Of a DNA stretch of 64,000 nucleotides, positions 37,497 to 46,875 are shown one piece after another (position 1 is the first letter of the stretch; every line of letters starts with the position of its first letter). The stretch is from CAVRAZ01 sp963719135 (lineage in GTDB: Bacteria; Pseudomonadota; Gammaproteobacteria; DSM-19610). The notes under the pieces were generated by a model. The model was not told where the DNA came from, did not search any database, and saw only the letters and a list, made by a program, of their open reading frames with translations. The DNA lies in the NCBI GenBank assembly GCA_963719135.1, contig CAVRAZ010000007.1:1-64000 (forward strand), in the 5' to 3' direction. Position numbers and translations under genes: made by a program.

Positions 37497-38471
37497 TTGC
37501 AACCCGAACCTGCACCCTATTCGCTGACGCTGGAACCCACCGACAACGAGCGGCTGGCGCGTTTGTGCGGCCAGTTCGACGAACACCTGCGCCAGGTCGA
37601 GCGGCGGCTCGAGGTCGCCATCAGCAACCGCGGCAACCGGTTTCAGATTGCCGGCGACGATGCCGCGGCGCGCGTTGCCGGCACGGTGCTGCAGGACCTG
37701 TACGCGGCGACGGCCGACGCGCCGCTCACACCCGAGCGCGTTCACCTGTATCTGCAGCAGGCCGGACTCGATGCGCGCGAAATGGAATCGCACGCCAAAG
37801 ACGAAACTCTGGTGCATCTGCGGCGCGGTGCGATCAAGGGGCGCGGACCGCACCAGCGCGCCTACATCACCAGCATGTTCACGCACGACATCAACTTCGG
37901 CATCGGGCCGGCGGGCACCGGCAAGACCTACCTGGCCGTGGCCTGCGCAGTGCACGCACTGGAAAACGAAACCGTGCGCCGTCTGGTGCTCGTGCGCCCG
38001 GCAGTTGAGGCCGGCGAGCGGCTGGGTTTTCTGCCCGGCGACCTGACGCAGAAAGTCGATCCCTACCTGCGTCCGCTGTACGATGCGTTGTACGAGATGC
38101 TGGGTTTCGAGCGCGTCGCCAAGCTGATCGAGCACAGCGTCATCGAGATCGCGCCGCTGGCGTTCATGCGCGGGCGCACACTGAATGATTCCTTCGTCAT
38201 CCTCGACGAGGCGCAGAACACTACGGCCGAACAGATGAAGATGTTTCTGACCCGCATCGGCTTCGGTTCGACCGCGGTCGTCACCGGCGACGTCACGCAG
38301 ATCGACTTGCCCAAGCACCTGACTTCGGGCCTGAACCAGGCCATCAAGGTGCTGGACGGTGTCGAGGGAATCGGTTTCACCTGGTTCGATTCGCGCGACG
38401 TCGTCAGGCATCCGCTGGTGCAGAAGATTTTGAATGCGTATGAACGGCATGACCGCGGTGAGAATAAGTAG
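37497..38471 (+). CDS. ybeZ: PhoH-like ATPase YbeZ
   Basis: This is a P-loop ATPase of 324 residues associated with YbeY in ribosomal RNA maturation. Walker A is GPAGTGKTYLAVACA at about residue 138, and Walker B lies in FVILDEAQNTTAEQMKMFLT at about 235. GFLPGDLTQKVDPYLRPLYD is also conserved. The N-terminal part (about 1-90) is the KH-like domain with NRGNRFQIAGDD. Translation seems to start at TTG 37497, 11 bases after the miaB stop; no ATG is suitably placed upstream. The ybeY frame begins inside its last codons, an overlap of 38 bases that suggests coupling. Confidence 0.93.
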   Translation: MQPEPAPYSLTLEPTDNERLARLCGQFDEHLRQVERRLEVAISNRGNRFQIAGDDAAARVAGTVLQDLYAATADAPLTPERVHLYLQQAGLDAREMESHAKDETLVHLRRGAIKGRGPHQRAYITSMFTHDINFGIGPAGTGKTYLAVACAVHALENETVRRLVLVRPAVEAGERLGFLPGDLTQKVDPYLRPLYDALYEMLGFERVAKLIEHSVIEIAPLAFMRGRTLNDSFVILDEAQNTTAEQMKMFLTRIGFGSTAVVTGDVTQIDLPKHLTSGLNQAIKVLDGVEGIGFTWFDSRDVVRHPLVQKILNAYERHDRGENK

Positions 38472-38925
38472 ACCGGCGCCGGTCGAACTCGACCTGCAGA
38501 TCGCCGCCGCTGCCGAGGGCCTGCCCGATATCGGTGCGTTCGAACGTTGGGTTGCCGCGGCGCTGGCAGGCCGCGACGCCCGCCGACAATTGACCGTACG
38601 CGTGGTCGACGAAGCCGAAAGCCGCGACCTGAACCGGCGCTACCGTCATAAGGACAAAGCCACGAATGTGTTATCTTTCCCGTTCGATCCGCTGCCGGGC
38701 ATCGAGGAAACCTATCTGGGCGACCTGGTGATCTGCGCGCCGGTCGTGGCGCGGGAGGCGGCCGAGCAGCGCAAGACCGGCGAAGCGCACTGGGCGCACA
38801 TGGTCGTACACGGCGTGCTGCACCTGATCGGGTACGATCACGCGCGCGACCAGGACGCGCGGGTGATGGAGTCACTGGAAACCGGCATCCTCGACCGACT
38901 GGGCTATGCCGACCCTTATGAATGA
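38434..38925 (+). CDS. ybeY: Endoribonuclease / 16S rRNA maturation factor YbeY
   Basis: YbeY is a zinc metalloprotein needed for 16S rRNA 3'-end processing and ribosome quality control. The metal-binding motif HMVVHGVLHLIGYDH (three His) is at about residue 120, preceded by RHKDKATNVLSFPFD and LGDLVICAPVVAREA. The start could be ATG 38434, 38440 or 38449, all inside the end of ybeZ; I use the longest. Any choice gives 158-163 residues, the family size. Its close overlap with the PhoH-like gene and position before corC match the conserved gene order. Confidence 0.93.
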   Translation: MRMNGMTAVRISRPAPVELDLQIAAAAEGLPDIGAFERWVAAALAGRDARRQLTVRVVDEAESRDLNRRYRHKDKATNVLSFPFDPLPGIEETYLGDLVICAPVVAREAAEQRKTGEAHWAHMVVHGVLHLIGYDHARDQDARVMESLETGILDRLGYADPYE

Positions 38926-38994
38926 AGATCGACGGAATGCGGGATACAATGGCCGCCGTTGCATGCCGCATGCCGTTACCCTCGATAGGATGTT

Positions 38995-39870
38995 ATGAAA
39001 GAAGACCGATCTAGCAACGGCTCCGGTCACAGAACCTGGATGGAACGCATCAGCCAGGCGCTGCTGGGGGAGCCAAAAGACCGCGAGCAACTGATTCAAC
39101 TCCTGCGCGATGCGCAGACCCGCGGGCTGTTCGACGCCGATGCCCAGGCGATGATCGAAGGCGTGCTGCAGGTCGCCGACATGCAGGTGCGCGACGTCAT
39201 GATTCCGCGCTCGCAGATGGTGGTGGTCGGACGGGACGAATCACCCGAGCAGTTGCTGCCCAAGATCATCGAATCCGGCCATTCGCGGTTTCCCGTGGTC
39301 GGCGACAACCGCGATGAAGTGATCGGCGTGCTGCTGGCCAAGGATCTGCTGCGTTACTGCGGCGAGACCGGCCGCGAGCATCTGCCGCTGCGCGACGTGC
39401 TGCGGCCGGCGGTCTACATTCCCGAAAGCAAGCGCCTCAACGTATTGCTGAAGGAATTCCGTGCCAGCCGCAACCACCTGGCGATCGTGGTCGATGAATA
39501 CGGCGGCGTGGCCGGCATGGTGACGATCGAAGACGTGCTGGAGCAGATCGTCGGCGAAATCGAGGACGAGCACGATATCGACGAAGGCACGTTCATCCGC
39601 AGGCACAGCGATCACAACTACACCGTGAAGGCGCTGACGTCCATCGAGGATTTCAACGAGTACTTCGAGACGGAGTTCAGCGACGAGGAATTCGATACCA
39701 TCGGCGGTCTGGTCACCAAGGAACTCGGTCACCTGCCCAAGCGCGGCGAGCGCCTGGGTCTGGGCAATCTGAATTTCGAGGTGTTGAGCGCCGACAACCG
39801 GCGAATCCATCTGCTCAAGGTCACGTTCCTGCAGGCGGTCGATCAGACCGGCGACGGCGCGTCGGGCTGA
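38995..39870 (+). CDS. corC: CorC/HlyC-type CBS domain transporter-associated protein
   Basis: A soluble 291-residue protein with two CBS domains (DVMIPRSQMVVVGRDESPEQ at about 65 and DVLRPAVYIPESKRLNVLLK at about 130). A C-terminal CorC_HlyC domain with a TIGGLVTKELGHLPKRGE loop follows. It has been tied to magnesium and cobalt efflux, and in this gene order to YbeX and ribosome function. The IVVDEYGGVAGMVTIEDVLE stretch is the family signature. It starts 69 bases after ybeY and precedes lnt by 148 bases. Confidence 0.93.
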   Translation: MKEDRSSNGSGHRTWMERISQALLGEPKDREQLIQLLRDAQTRGLFDADAQAMIEGVLQVADMQVRDVMIPRSQMVVVGRDESPEQLLPKIIESGHSRFPVVGDNRDEVIGVLLAKDLLRYCGETGREHLPLRDVLRPAVYIPESKRLNVLLKEFRASRNHLAIVVDEYGGVAGMVTIEDVLEQIVGEIEDEHDIDEGTFIRRHSDHNYTVKALTSIEDFNEYFETEFSDEEFDTIGGLVTKELGHLPKRGERLGLGNLNFEVLSADNRRIHLLKVTFLQAVDQTGDGASG

Positions 39871-40018
39871 GGCTCGGCCGGGCACGGGACCGGCCGCGTT
39901 CCTCCCCGTCCGGCGCTTCGCGCTACAATGCGGCGGGGCCGGGCTGCCGGCACGAACCCACGGCACAGGCCGGCCTGCGGCGGTCCGCTCGGCAGCCAGC
40001 GAAAAGACTTCCACCTCC

Positions 40019-41533
40019 ATGACCAAGACGATCATCGATCGACCGGGTTTCAGCGCGCTGATCGCCTTGCTGGCGGGCGCGGCCGTGCCATTGGGATTCG
40101 CACCGCACGGCTGGTTCTTTGCACCCTGGCTGGCGATGACGGCGTGGCTGCTGCTCGCGCTGCGCCTGCCGGCGCCCCGCGCGGCCTGGCACGGCTGGCT
40201 GTTCGGCTTCGGCCTGTTCAGCACCGGCGTCTACTGGGTGCACGTCAGCATCTACCGCTATGGCAATGCCAGTCTGCCGCTGGCCCTGGCGGTCATGCTG
40301 CTGCTGGCTGCGTATCTGGCGCTGTATCCCGCGCTGGCGGCGTGGCTGCTGGCGTCGCTGAGGGGCCGGTCCCGGGCCGTCAACCTGCTGCTGATCGCGC
40401 CCGCCGTGTGGGTGGCAACTGAATGGCTGCGCGGATGGCTGTTCACCGGGTTCCCCTGGCTCGATCTCGGGTACAGCCAGATCGACAGCCCGCTGGCGGC
40501 GGTCGCGCCGCTGGCGGGCGTCTACGGCGTCGGCCTGCTGGCGATGCTGGTTTCCGCGTTGCTGGTGCTGGTGGTGTCCGCCAACTGCTTCGGCCGGGTG
40601 TTCGCCGGTAGCGTGCTCGCCGCGCTGCTGGCCGCGACCGGATTCGGCAGCGGACACGAATGGACGCGTGCCGCCGGCGCACCGCTTAAGGCGACGCTGG
40701 TCCAGGGCAACGTCGCCCAGGACCTGAAATGGCGGCCGGAACAGCAGGCCGCGACACTGGAAACCTATACAGAACTCAGCGCCCCACACCGCGACAGCGC
40801 GCTGCTGATCTGGCCGGAAACCGCCATTCCCGCCTACTACGACCAGGTGGACGAGAACTTCATCGAGCCGCTGCGCAAGGAATTTGCGGCGCAGGGCACG
40901 GCACTGATCACCGGCATTCCGGTGCTCGACCGCGCCGACTGGAAGTATTACAACGCCGTGATCAGCCTCGCCGATCCAGGGCGTTTCTACTACAAGGTGC
41001 ACCTGGTGCCGTTCGGTGAATATCTGCCGCTGCGGCACTGGCTCTCGACTCTGCTGTCGTTTCTGCCGGTCCCGCAGGCCGATTTCAGCGCGGGTCGGCT
41101 GGATCAGCCGCTGCTCACGGCGGCGGGTTACAAATTCTCGGCGTCGATCTGCTATGAAGTCGCCTTCGGCGCGCAATTGATCATCGGCGCGCGCGACGCG
41201 GCCTGGCTGGTGAACATCAGCAACGACGCCTGGTTCGGCGATTCCGCCGCGCCCCATCAGCACCTGGAAATGGCGCGCATGCGCGCGCTGGAAACCGGGC
41301 GTTATATGCTGCGCGCCACCAATACGGGCATTTCCGCGGTCATCGATCCGAGCGGTCAGGTGATCGCGCGCAGCGGCCAGTTCCGCGCCGAAACCGTCAC
41401 GGCATCCATCGAGCCGCGCACCGGCGAGACGCCCTACATGCGCTGGGGCAACTACCCGGTGGTGCTGTACAGCGGGCTGTGGATCCTGTTGTTCGCCGCG
41501 GTTCGCCGCCGGGTGAAGGTGACACTTCGTTAG
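40019..41533 (+). CDS. lnt: Apolipoprotein N-acyltransferase
   Basis: Lnt adds the third acyl chain to the N-terminal cysteine of lipoproteins at the inner membrane. The 504-residue protein has seven or eight N-terminal membrane helices (residues about 10-210) and a periplasmic nitrilase-like domain. Its catalytic residues are visible: Glu in LIWPETAIPAYY, Lys in YYKVHLVPFGEYLP and Cys in SASICYEVAFG. A last helix, PVVLYSGLWILLFAAV, anchors the C-terminus. Gene order after corC is standard. A 36-bp inverted-repeat element begins 20 bp after its stop. Confidence 0.95.
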   Translation: MTKTIIDRPGFSALIALLAGAAVPLGFAPHGWFFAPWLAMTAWLLLALRLPAPRAAWHGWLFGFGLFSTGVYWVHVSIYRYGNASLPLALAVMLLLAAYLALYPALAAWLLASLRGRSRAVNLLLIAPAVWVATEWLRGWLFTGFPWLDLGYSQIDSPLAAVAPLAGVYGVGLLAMLVSALLVLVVSANCFGRVFAGSVLAALLAATGFGSGHEWTRAAGAPLKATLVQGNVAQDLKWRPEQQAATLETYTELSAPHRDSALLIWPETAIPAYYDQVDENFIEPLRKEFAAQGTALITGIPVLDRADWKYYNAVISLADPGRFYYKVHLVPFGEYLPLRHWLSTLLSFLPVPQADFSAGRLDQPLLTAAGYKFSASICYEVAFGAQLIIGARDAAWLVNISNDAWFGDSAAPHQHLEMARMRALETGRYMLRATNTGISAVIDPSGQVIARSGQFRAETVTASIEPRTGETPYMRWGNYPVVLYSGLWILLFAAVRRRVKVTLR

Positions 41534-41552
41534 TATTAGCAGCCGAACCTTT

Positions 41553-41809
41553 TTAACCGCGAAGGACGCAAAGGACGCGAAGGCAAAAACCTCTTTTGCC
41601 AGTTGGACCTGCGCTAACACGCAATGATTCTTTCCGGCGGCGTGGTCTTATGCCTGTAGGAGCGGCCTCTGACTGCGAATCCGCCGCCACCAAACGGATT
41701 CGCGGGCAAGCCCGCTCCTACGAAGCCATCCGGAGTGCGACCATAAAGAGATCGCTTTCTGGCCCAAGAAGGGTTTTGCCTTCGCGTCCTTTGCGTCCTT
41801 CGCGGTTAA
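41553..41809. repeat. 257-bp element with perfect 36-bp inverted ends
   Basis: The left arm (41553-41588) and right arm (41774-41809) are exact reverse complements. Each arm contains the 9-base unit GCRAAGGAC two to three times in tandem. A REP-type palindrome (41655-41722) lies in the middle. The element sits between convergent genes lnt and the DUF1451 gene, where it could terminate both transcripts. A sister element with different arms is at 45535-45780. Confidence 0.75.
41655..41722. repeat. REP-type palindrome inside the inverted-repeat element
   Basis: TGTAGGAGCGG on one side pairs with CCCGCTCCTACG on the other, with GCGAATCCG and CGGATTCGCGGGCAAG between. This resembles the REP pairs well known in Pseudomonas and relatives. 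It is nested in the middle of the 257-bp element, so two repeat families share one site. Confidence 0.65.
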
Positions 41810-41846
41810 TAAAGAGGGCGTATCAGTACCGTCAGTCACTGCCCGT

Positions 41847-42371
41847 TCAAACCCCTTCCTTGTCCAGCGGCCAGCGGCGGAAGGTCTCGTTGCCGCAGTT
41901 CGGGCAGGGCGTGATGCGCGTCGTGTGATTGATGGTCATCGCCGTGTTGCAGGCCGTGCAGTAAATGGTGCCCGGGCCGGTGATCTCACCGGCGCGGTAG
42001 GGCGGGTCGCGTTCCAGCGTCTGCTGCAGCTCCAGCATCTCCAGCCGCGTGCGGTCGGCGACGCCGGCGAACGTCTCCAGCAGGCGATCCTCGATCTGGT
42101 GCAGGTCGAAGCGCAGCCAGTCCCGGAATTCATGTCCGGTGTCGGCGAGGTAGCCGGCGGCGTCCTCCACGTCGCGCTTGACGTAAGCGCCGATCTTCTC
42201 GGCCTCGTCCTGGGACAGCTCACCCAGCTCGACGGCGGTGTGGCGCGCCTTTTCGATGGCGTGCCTGAGTGCGGGCAGCGCCTTGGATTCGGTTTCCTGC
42301 AGGGAATCGTGCAGTCGTTCCAGCATGCGGTTGTAGGCCTGGATCAGTCGGTCGGTCGCCGGGTTGGTCAT
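41847..42371 (-). CDS. Zinc ribbon protein of the DUF1451 (YbeL-like) family
   Basis: Encodes 174 residues. The N-terminal 110 residues are long amphipathic helices (LIQAYNRMLERLHDSLQETE, RHAIEKARHTAVELGELSQD, FDLHQIEDRLLETFAGVADR). The C-terminus is a zinc ribbon with CTACNTAM and CPNCGNETF. This matches E. coli YbeL in both layout and location near leuS. Its role is not established. The gene is divergent from leuS with about 140 bp between starts and convergent with lnt across the inverted-repeat element. Confidence 0.85.
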   Translation of the reverse strand: MTNPATDRLIQAYNRMLERLHDSLQETESKALPALRHAIEKARHTAVELGELSQDEAEKIGAYVKRDVEDAAGYLADTGHEFRDWLRFDLHQIEDRLLETFAGVADRTRLEMLELQQTLERDPPYRAGEITGPGTIYCTACNTAMTINHTTRITPCPNCGNETFRRWPLDKEGV

Positions 42372-42511
42372 CGGTGTTGTCCTGGTCGGATGGGATTCAG
42401 CGAAGCTTCACTCATAGGTTACGGTGTGCGGTGCGGATTTCAAGCCGTGGTTCAGTTGTTTGCGCGCGCGGCGGTGCGGTATGCTTGCGTTTTTCGACCG
42501 GCGTCTGCCCG

Positions 42512-44974
42512 ATGATGGAAGAGACCTACCAGCCGGCTGTTATCGAAGCCGAAATTCAAAAGATCTGGGACCAGGGCGAGGTGTTCCGGGCGCGCGAAAA
42601 CGGCGCCGGCGAGAAATACTATTGCCTGTCCATGTTCCCCTATCCGTCGGGTCGCCTGCACATGGGCCATGTGCGCAACTACACCATCGGGGACGTCATC
42701 GCGCGCTACCAGCGCATGCAGGGCAGGAACGTGCTGCAGCCGATGGGCTGGGACGCGTTCGGCCTGCCGGCGGAAAACGCCGCCATTGCCAACCGGGTCG
42801 CGCCGGCCAAATGGACCTATGAAAACATCGCCTACATGCGCGGCCAGTTGCAGCGCCTCGGCTTCGGCTATGACTGGTCGCGCGAACTGGCCACCTGCGA
42901 CGCAAGCTACTACCGCTGGGAGCAATGGTTCTTCACCCGGCTGTTCGAGAAGGGCCTGGTCTACAAGAAGACGTCGGTGGTCAACTGGGATCCGGTCGAT
43001 CAGACCGTGCTGGCCAACGAACAGGTCATCGACGGCAAGGGCTGGCGCTCCGGCGCGCCGGTCGAGCGCCGCGAGATTCCGCAGTGGTTTCTGAAGATCA
43101 CCGCCTACGCCGACCAACTGCTGAACGACCTGGACGGGCTCGACGGCTGGCCGGAACAGGTGCGCACCATGCAGCGCAACTGGATCGGCCGGTCGGAGGG
43201 TCTGGAATTGCAGTTCGCGGTCGAGGGCGAAAGCAAACCGCTGACCGTGTTCACGACGCGCCCCGACACGCTGATGGGCGTCACCTACGTCGCACTCGCG
43301 CCCGAACACCCGCTGACGCGCAAGGCCGCGCGGACCGACCCCGCGTTGCAGGCGTTCATCGAAGCCTGCTCGCACACCAAGGTCGCCGAAGCGGACGTCG
43401 CGACCCTGGAGAAGAAGGGCATGGACACGGGTCTCGAGGCGCTTCACCCGGTTACCGGCGACCGCGTGCCGGTCTGGAGCGCGAACTTCGTGCTGATGGA
43501 ATACGGCACCGGCGCGGTCATGTCGGTGCCGGCGCACGACCAGCGCGACTACGAGTTCGCCAGCGCTTACGGATTGCAGATCAAACAGGTCATCAAACCC
43601 GCGGATGACAGCGCGGCGGTGGATCTGAATCAGGCCGCCTTCACCGACAAAGGCGTGCTGGTGAATTCGGGCCAATTCGACGGGCTGGATTTCGGCGCGG
43701 CGTTCACGGCCATCGCCGACTGGCTGGAGCGGCGCAACAAGGGGCGCCGCACCATCAATTTCCGCCTGCGCGACTGGGGCGTCTCGCGGCAGCGGTACTG
43801 GGGGTGCCCGATCCCCATCGTCAACTGCCCGGCCTGTGGTCCGGTGCCGGTGCCGGAAGACCAGTTGCCCGTGGTGTTGCCGCAGGACGTGGTGCTCGAA
43901 GGCGCCGGTTCGCCGCTGAAAAGCGACCGCGCGTTCATCGACACCACCTGTCCGACCTGCGGCGGCGCCGCCGAGCGCGAGACAGACACCTTCGACACCT
44001 TTTTCGAATCGTCCTGGTACTACGCGCGCTATGCCTGCCAGGATCAGGACGGCGCCATGCTCGACGCGCGGGCCGGCTACTGGTTGCCGGTCGACCAGTA
44101 CGTCGGCGGCATCGAGCACGCCGTGCTGCATCTGCTCTATGCGCGCTTCTTCCACAAGCTCATGCGCGACCTGGGTCTGGTCGGCGGCGACGAGCCCTTT
44201 ACGCGGCTGCTCACGCAGGGCATGGTCAACAAGGACGGCTCGAAGATGTCCAAGTCCAAGGGCAACACCGTGGACCCGCAGGCGCTGATCGACCGCTACG
44301 GCGCCGACACGGTGCGCCTGTTCATGATGTTCGCGGCGCCGCCGGAACAATCGCTCGAATGGTCGGACACCGGCGTCGAGGGCGCGTCGCGGTTCCTCAA
44401 GCGCTTGTGGAAGCTGGCCTACGATCACCTGCAGGCCGGCGGCGGCGAGGCCGCTGCCGTGCAACCCGCCGCCTTGAACGACCCACAGCGCGCACTGCGT
44501 TTGAAGCTGCACCAGACGCTGGAAAAAGCCGGCCACGACATCGGTGCCCGCTACACCTTCAACACGGCGATCGCCGCCAACATGGAGCTGCTGAACGAAC
44601 TGGGCCGTTTCGGCGACACCTCCGAACAGGGCCGCGCCCTGATGCAGGAAGCGCTGGAGTGTGTGGTGCTGATGCTCTCTCCCATCGTGCCGCACGTCAC
44701 CCAGGCGCTGTGGGACGCACTGGGCCATGAAGGTCTGATCATCGACTGCGCGTGGCCGCGGCCCGACGCCGGCGCGCTGGTGCGCGACACCGTCGAGCTG
44801 GTGGTGCAGGTCAACGGCAAGGTGCGCGGCAAGGTCGACGTCGCCGCCGGCGCGGCGCGCGAGGCGATCGAACAGGCGGCGCTGGCCGAACCGAACGTGC
44901 AGCGGTTCATCGACGGCAAGCCGGTGCGCAAACTGATCGTCGTGCCCGGACGCCTGGTCAACGTCGTCGTATGA
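42512..44974 (+). CDS. leuS: Leucyl-tRNA synthetase
   Basis: LeuS charges tRNA-Leu. The start is ATG 42512 (or the next codon, 42515), giving 820 residues that begin EETYQPAVIEAEIQKIWD; the frame is open upstream but without homology. Class I motifs are clear: YPSGRLHMGHVRNYTIGD (HIGH type) near residue 48 and KDGSKMSKSKGNTVDPQALI (KMSKS) near 580. The CP1 editing domain contains TTRPDTLMGVTYVALAPEHP, and zinc-binding cysteines occur in NCPACGPVPVPEDQ and TCPTCGG. Its stop overlaps the lptE start (ATGA), so the genes are coupled. Confidence 0.97.
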   Translation: MMEETYQPAVIEAEIQKIWDQGEVFRARENGAGEKYYCLSMFPYPSGRLHMGHVRNYTIGDVIARYQRMQGRNVLQPMGWDAFGLPAENAAIANRVAPAKWTYENIAYMRGQLQRLGFGYDWSRELATCDASYYRWEQWFFTRLFEKGLVYKKTSVVNWDPVDQTVLANEQVIDGKGWRSGAPVERREIPQWFLKITAYADQLLNDLDGLDGWPEQVRTMQRNWIGRSEGLELQFAVEGESKPLTVFTTRPDTLMGVTYVALAPEHPLTRKAARTDPALQAFIEACSHTKVAEADVATLEKKGMDTGLEALHPVTGDRVPVWSANFVLMEYGTGAVMSVPAHDQRDYEFASAYGLQIKQVIKPADDSAAVDLNQAAFTDKGVLVNSGQFDGLDFGAAFTAIADWLERRNKGRRTINFRLRDWGVSRQRYWGCPIPIVNCPACGPVPVPEDQLPVVLPQDVVLEGAGSPLKSDRAFIDTTCPTCGGAAERETDTFDTFFESSWYYARYACQDQDGAMLDARAGYWLPVDQYVGGIEHAVLHLLYARFFHKLMRDLGLVGGDEPFTRLLTQGMVNKDGSKMSKSKGNTVDPQALIDRYGADTVRLFMMFAAPPEQSLEWSDTGVEGASRFLKRLWKLAYDHLQAGGGEAAAVQPAALNDPQRALRLKLHQTLEKAGHDIGARYTFNTAIAANMELLNELGRFGDTSEQGRALMQEALECVVLMLSPIVPHVTQALWDALGHEGLIIDCAWPRPDAGALVRDTVELVVQVNGKVRGKVDVAAGAAREAIEQAALAEPNVQRFIDGKPVRKLIVVPGRLVNVVV

Positions 44975-45498
44975 AACGCCGGCTGGTGGGGATATGTTGC
45001 CGGGCCGCGGCGTATCTGCTGGCGTTCGCGCTGGCCGGCTGCGGTTTCCACCCGCGCGGTGCGTCGTCGGTGCCGCCGGTCATGGAGCGTACCTACATCC
45101 AGTTCGAGCAGCCCTATGGCGACATGAGCCGCGCGGTCCGCGCGGAACTGGCCGCCGGCGGCGCGCGGATCGTCGATCGCAAGGAGGATGCGACAGCCGT
45201 TCTCTGGATGCGCGATTACCGGACCGATCAGCGTATTCTGTCGGTCGGCCGCAGCGCCAAGGCGACCGAATACGAACTCTTCGAGGAAATCACGTTCAGC
45301 CTGCTGGACGCCAAGGGCGCGGTGCTGCTCGCACCGCAGACGCTGCGCACCACGCGCGACTACGTCTTCGACGAAGCGCGCCTGCTCGGCAAGGTCGAGG
45401 AGGCCGAGGAGCTGCGCCAGGAAATGCGCCGGACCCTGGCGCTGCAGATGCTCGACCGCATCCGCGCGGGTTTGACGGCGAAGTCGGAGGCGCATTGA
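44971..45498 (+). CDS. lptE: LPS-assembly lipoprotein LptE
   Basis: LptE plugs the LptD barrel and helps insert lipopolysaccharide in the outer membrane. The 175-residue product has a lipoprotein signal with lipobox (LLAFALAGCGF) and the family features GFHPRGASSVPPVMERTYI and LRTTRDYVFDEARLLGKVEE. The conserved C-terminal EEAEELRQEMRRTLALQMLD helix is present. It overlaps leuS by four bases and is followed by a long inverted-repeat element and then holA; leuS-lptE-holA is the usual order in Gammaproteobacteria. Confidence 0.93.
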   Translation: MKRRLVGICCRAAAYLLAFALAGCGFHPRGASSVPPVMERTYIQFEQPYGDMSRAVRAELAAGGARIVDRKEDATAVLWMRDYRTDQRILSVGRSAKATEYELFEEITFSLLDAKGAVLLAPQTLRTTRDYVFDEARLLGKVEEAEELRQEMRRTLALQMLDRIRAGLTAKSEAH

Positions 45499-45534
45499 GC
45501 GAGTCTCCATGGTGAGCGTCTGAACGGCCGATTC

Positions 45535-45780
45535 ACCGCAAAGGACGCGAAGGACGCAAAGGAAGAACAACATTGTGTGCAATACGTGCCACATTGGGTG
45601 AACTGATCAGAAGCGCCGGCGAGTATCCGGCGCCGCCGTCCACGGGAACCAGGCGCTTGGCGTCCGCAGATGTTTACTTCGAAAAGCAGGTTTTCGCAGA
45701 ATCGGGCTATCCGTTGCGCGCTTCGGCACGCCTGAACAACGATATGGCTTTTCCTTCGCGTCCTTCGCGTCCTTTGCGGT
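45535..45780. repeat. 246-bp element with 30-bp inverted ends
   Basis: The arms at 45535-45564 and 45751-45780 are reverse complements with one mismatch, again made of the 9-base unit GCRAAGGAC. The interior is unrelated to that of the element at 41553-41809 and holds no gene. It separates lptE from holA. Short open frames inside are not convincing. Confidence 0.7.
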
Positions 45781-45818
45781 TAGAAATTTGCGGTTAAATA
45801 GGGGATAAGACTCAACCA

Positions 45819-46868
45819 ATGCCGCAACTCCGACCCGACCAGCTTGCCGCCCATCTTGCCCGGCAGCTCGCGCCGGCGTACCTGCTGCACGGCGACGAAC
45901 CCTTGCAGATGGCCGAGTGTGCCGACGCCGTTCGCGCCAGGGCGCGCGAGTCCGGCTGCGCCGAGCGCCTGGTGTTCAACGTCGACGCAGGGTTCGACTG
46001 GGACAGGCTGGCCGCGGCCGCGGGCAATCTCTCGCTGTTCGCCGAGCGGCGGTTGCTGGAAGTGCGCCTGCCCGGCGGCAAGCCCGGCGACAAGGGCGCG
46101 CGCGCGTTGCGCGAGTACGCCGCCGCGCCGCCGGACGACGCGGTGCTGCTGATCCTCTCCGGCAAGCTGGAGAAACAGGCGCGGAGCAGTCAGTGGGTCA
46201 AGGCGTTGGAAAGCGCCGGCGTCGGTATTGCCATCCGGCCGGTCGAGCCGGCCCGTCTGCCGGCCTGGATCGGCCAGCGCATGAAGACGCGCGGCATGCG
46301 GCCGACGGCGGAGGCGCTGCAGTTGCTGGCCGAGCGGGTCGAAGGCAACCTGCTGGCCTGTCACCAGGAAATCGAGAAACTCTATCTGTTGCACGGTGCG
46401 GTGGACATCGACGCCGGGCAGGTCGCCGACGCGGTCACCGACAGCGCGCGCTTCGACCTGTTCGCACTGATCGACGCCGCGCTCGCCGGTCAGCCGGCCC
46501 GCGTCTACCGCATGGCGACCGGGCTGCGCGCCGAGGGCGTCGAACCGCCGCTGGTTCTCTGGGCGCTGGGCCGCGAGCTGCCGGCGCTGGTGCGGATGGC
46601 CGGGGACCTGCGCCGCGAGCGCAATCTGCCGGCCCTGCTGGCCCGCTATCGTGTGTGGGACAAGCGCAAGGAGGTGGTCGGGGGTGCGTTGACGCGGCTG
46701 TCGCGGCCGACGCTCGAGGCGCTGCTGCGCCGGCTGGCGCACGTCGACCGGGTGGCCAAGGGGCGGGCGCCGGGCAACGCCTGGGACGAGCTGGTACAAT
46801 TGTTACTGGGCGTGGCGGGAATAAAGCCGCTCTCGACCGGGCCCGGCGAACGGGCGAATTTGGGGTGA
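45819..46868 (+). CDS. holA: DNA polymerase III delta subunit
   Basis: The delta subunit opens the sliding clamp as part of the clamp loader. The 349-residue product begins MPQLRPDQLAAHLARQLAPA and has YLLHGDEPLQMAECADAVR, LSLFAERRLLEVRLPGGKPG and LLILSGKLEKQARSSQWVKA, all typical. Later regions LLACHQEIEKLYLLHG and FDLFALIDAALAG match the family's domain III boundary. It is followed by proA after seven bases and preceded by a repeat element rather than directly by lptE. Confidence 0.94.
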   Translation: MPQLRPDQLAAHLARQLAPAYLLHGDEPLQMAECADAVRARARESGCAERLVFNVDAGFDWDRLAAAAGNLSLFAERRLLEVRLPGGKPGDKGARALREYAAAPPDDAVLLILSGKLEKQARSSQWVKALESAGVGIAIRPVEPARLPAWIGQRMKTRGMRPTAEALQLLAERVEGNLLACHQEIEKLYLLHGAVDIDAGQVADAVTDSARFDLFALIDAALAGQPARVYRMATGLRAEGVEPPLVLWALGRELPALVRMAGDLRRERNLPALLARYRVWDKRKEVVGGALTRLSRPTLEALLRRLAHVDRVAKGRAPGNAWDELVQLLLGVAGIKPLSTGPGERANLG

Positions 46869-46875
46869 ACGGGGC

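Noticed and set aside
42452..44728. 758-codon minus-strand frame opposite leuS
   Set aside because: Antisense shadow; leuS motifs are all in the plus frame.
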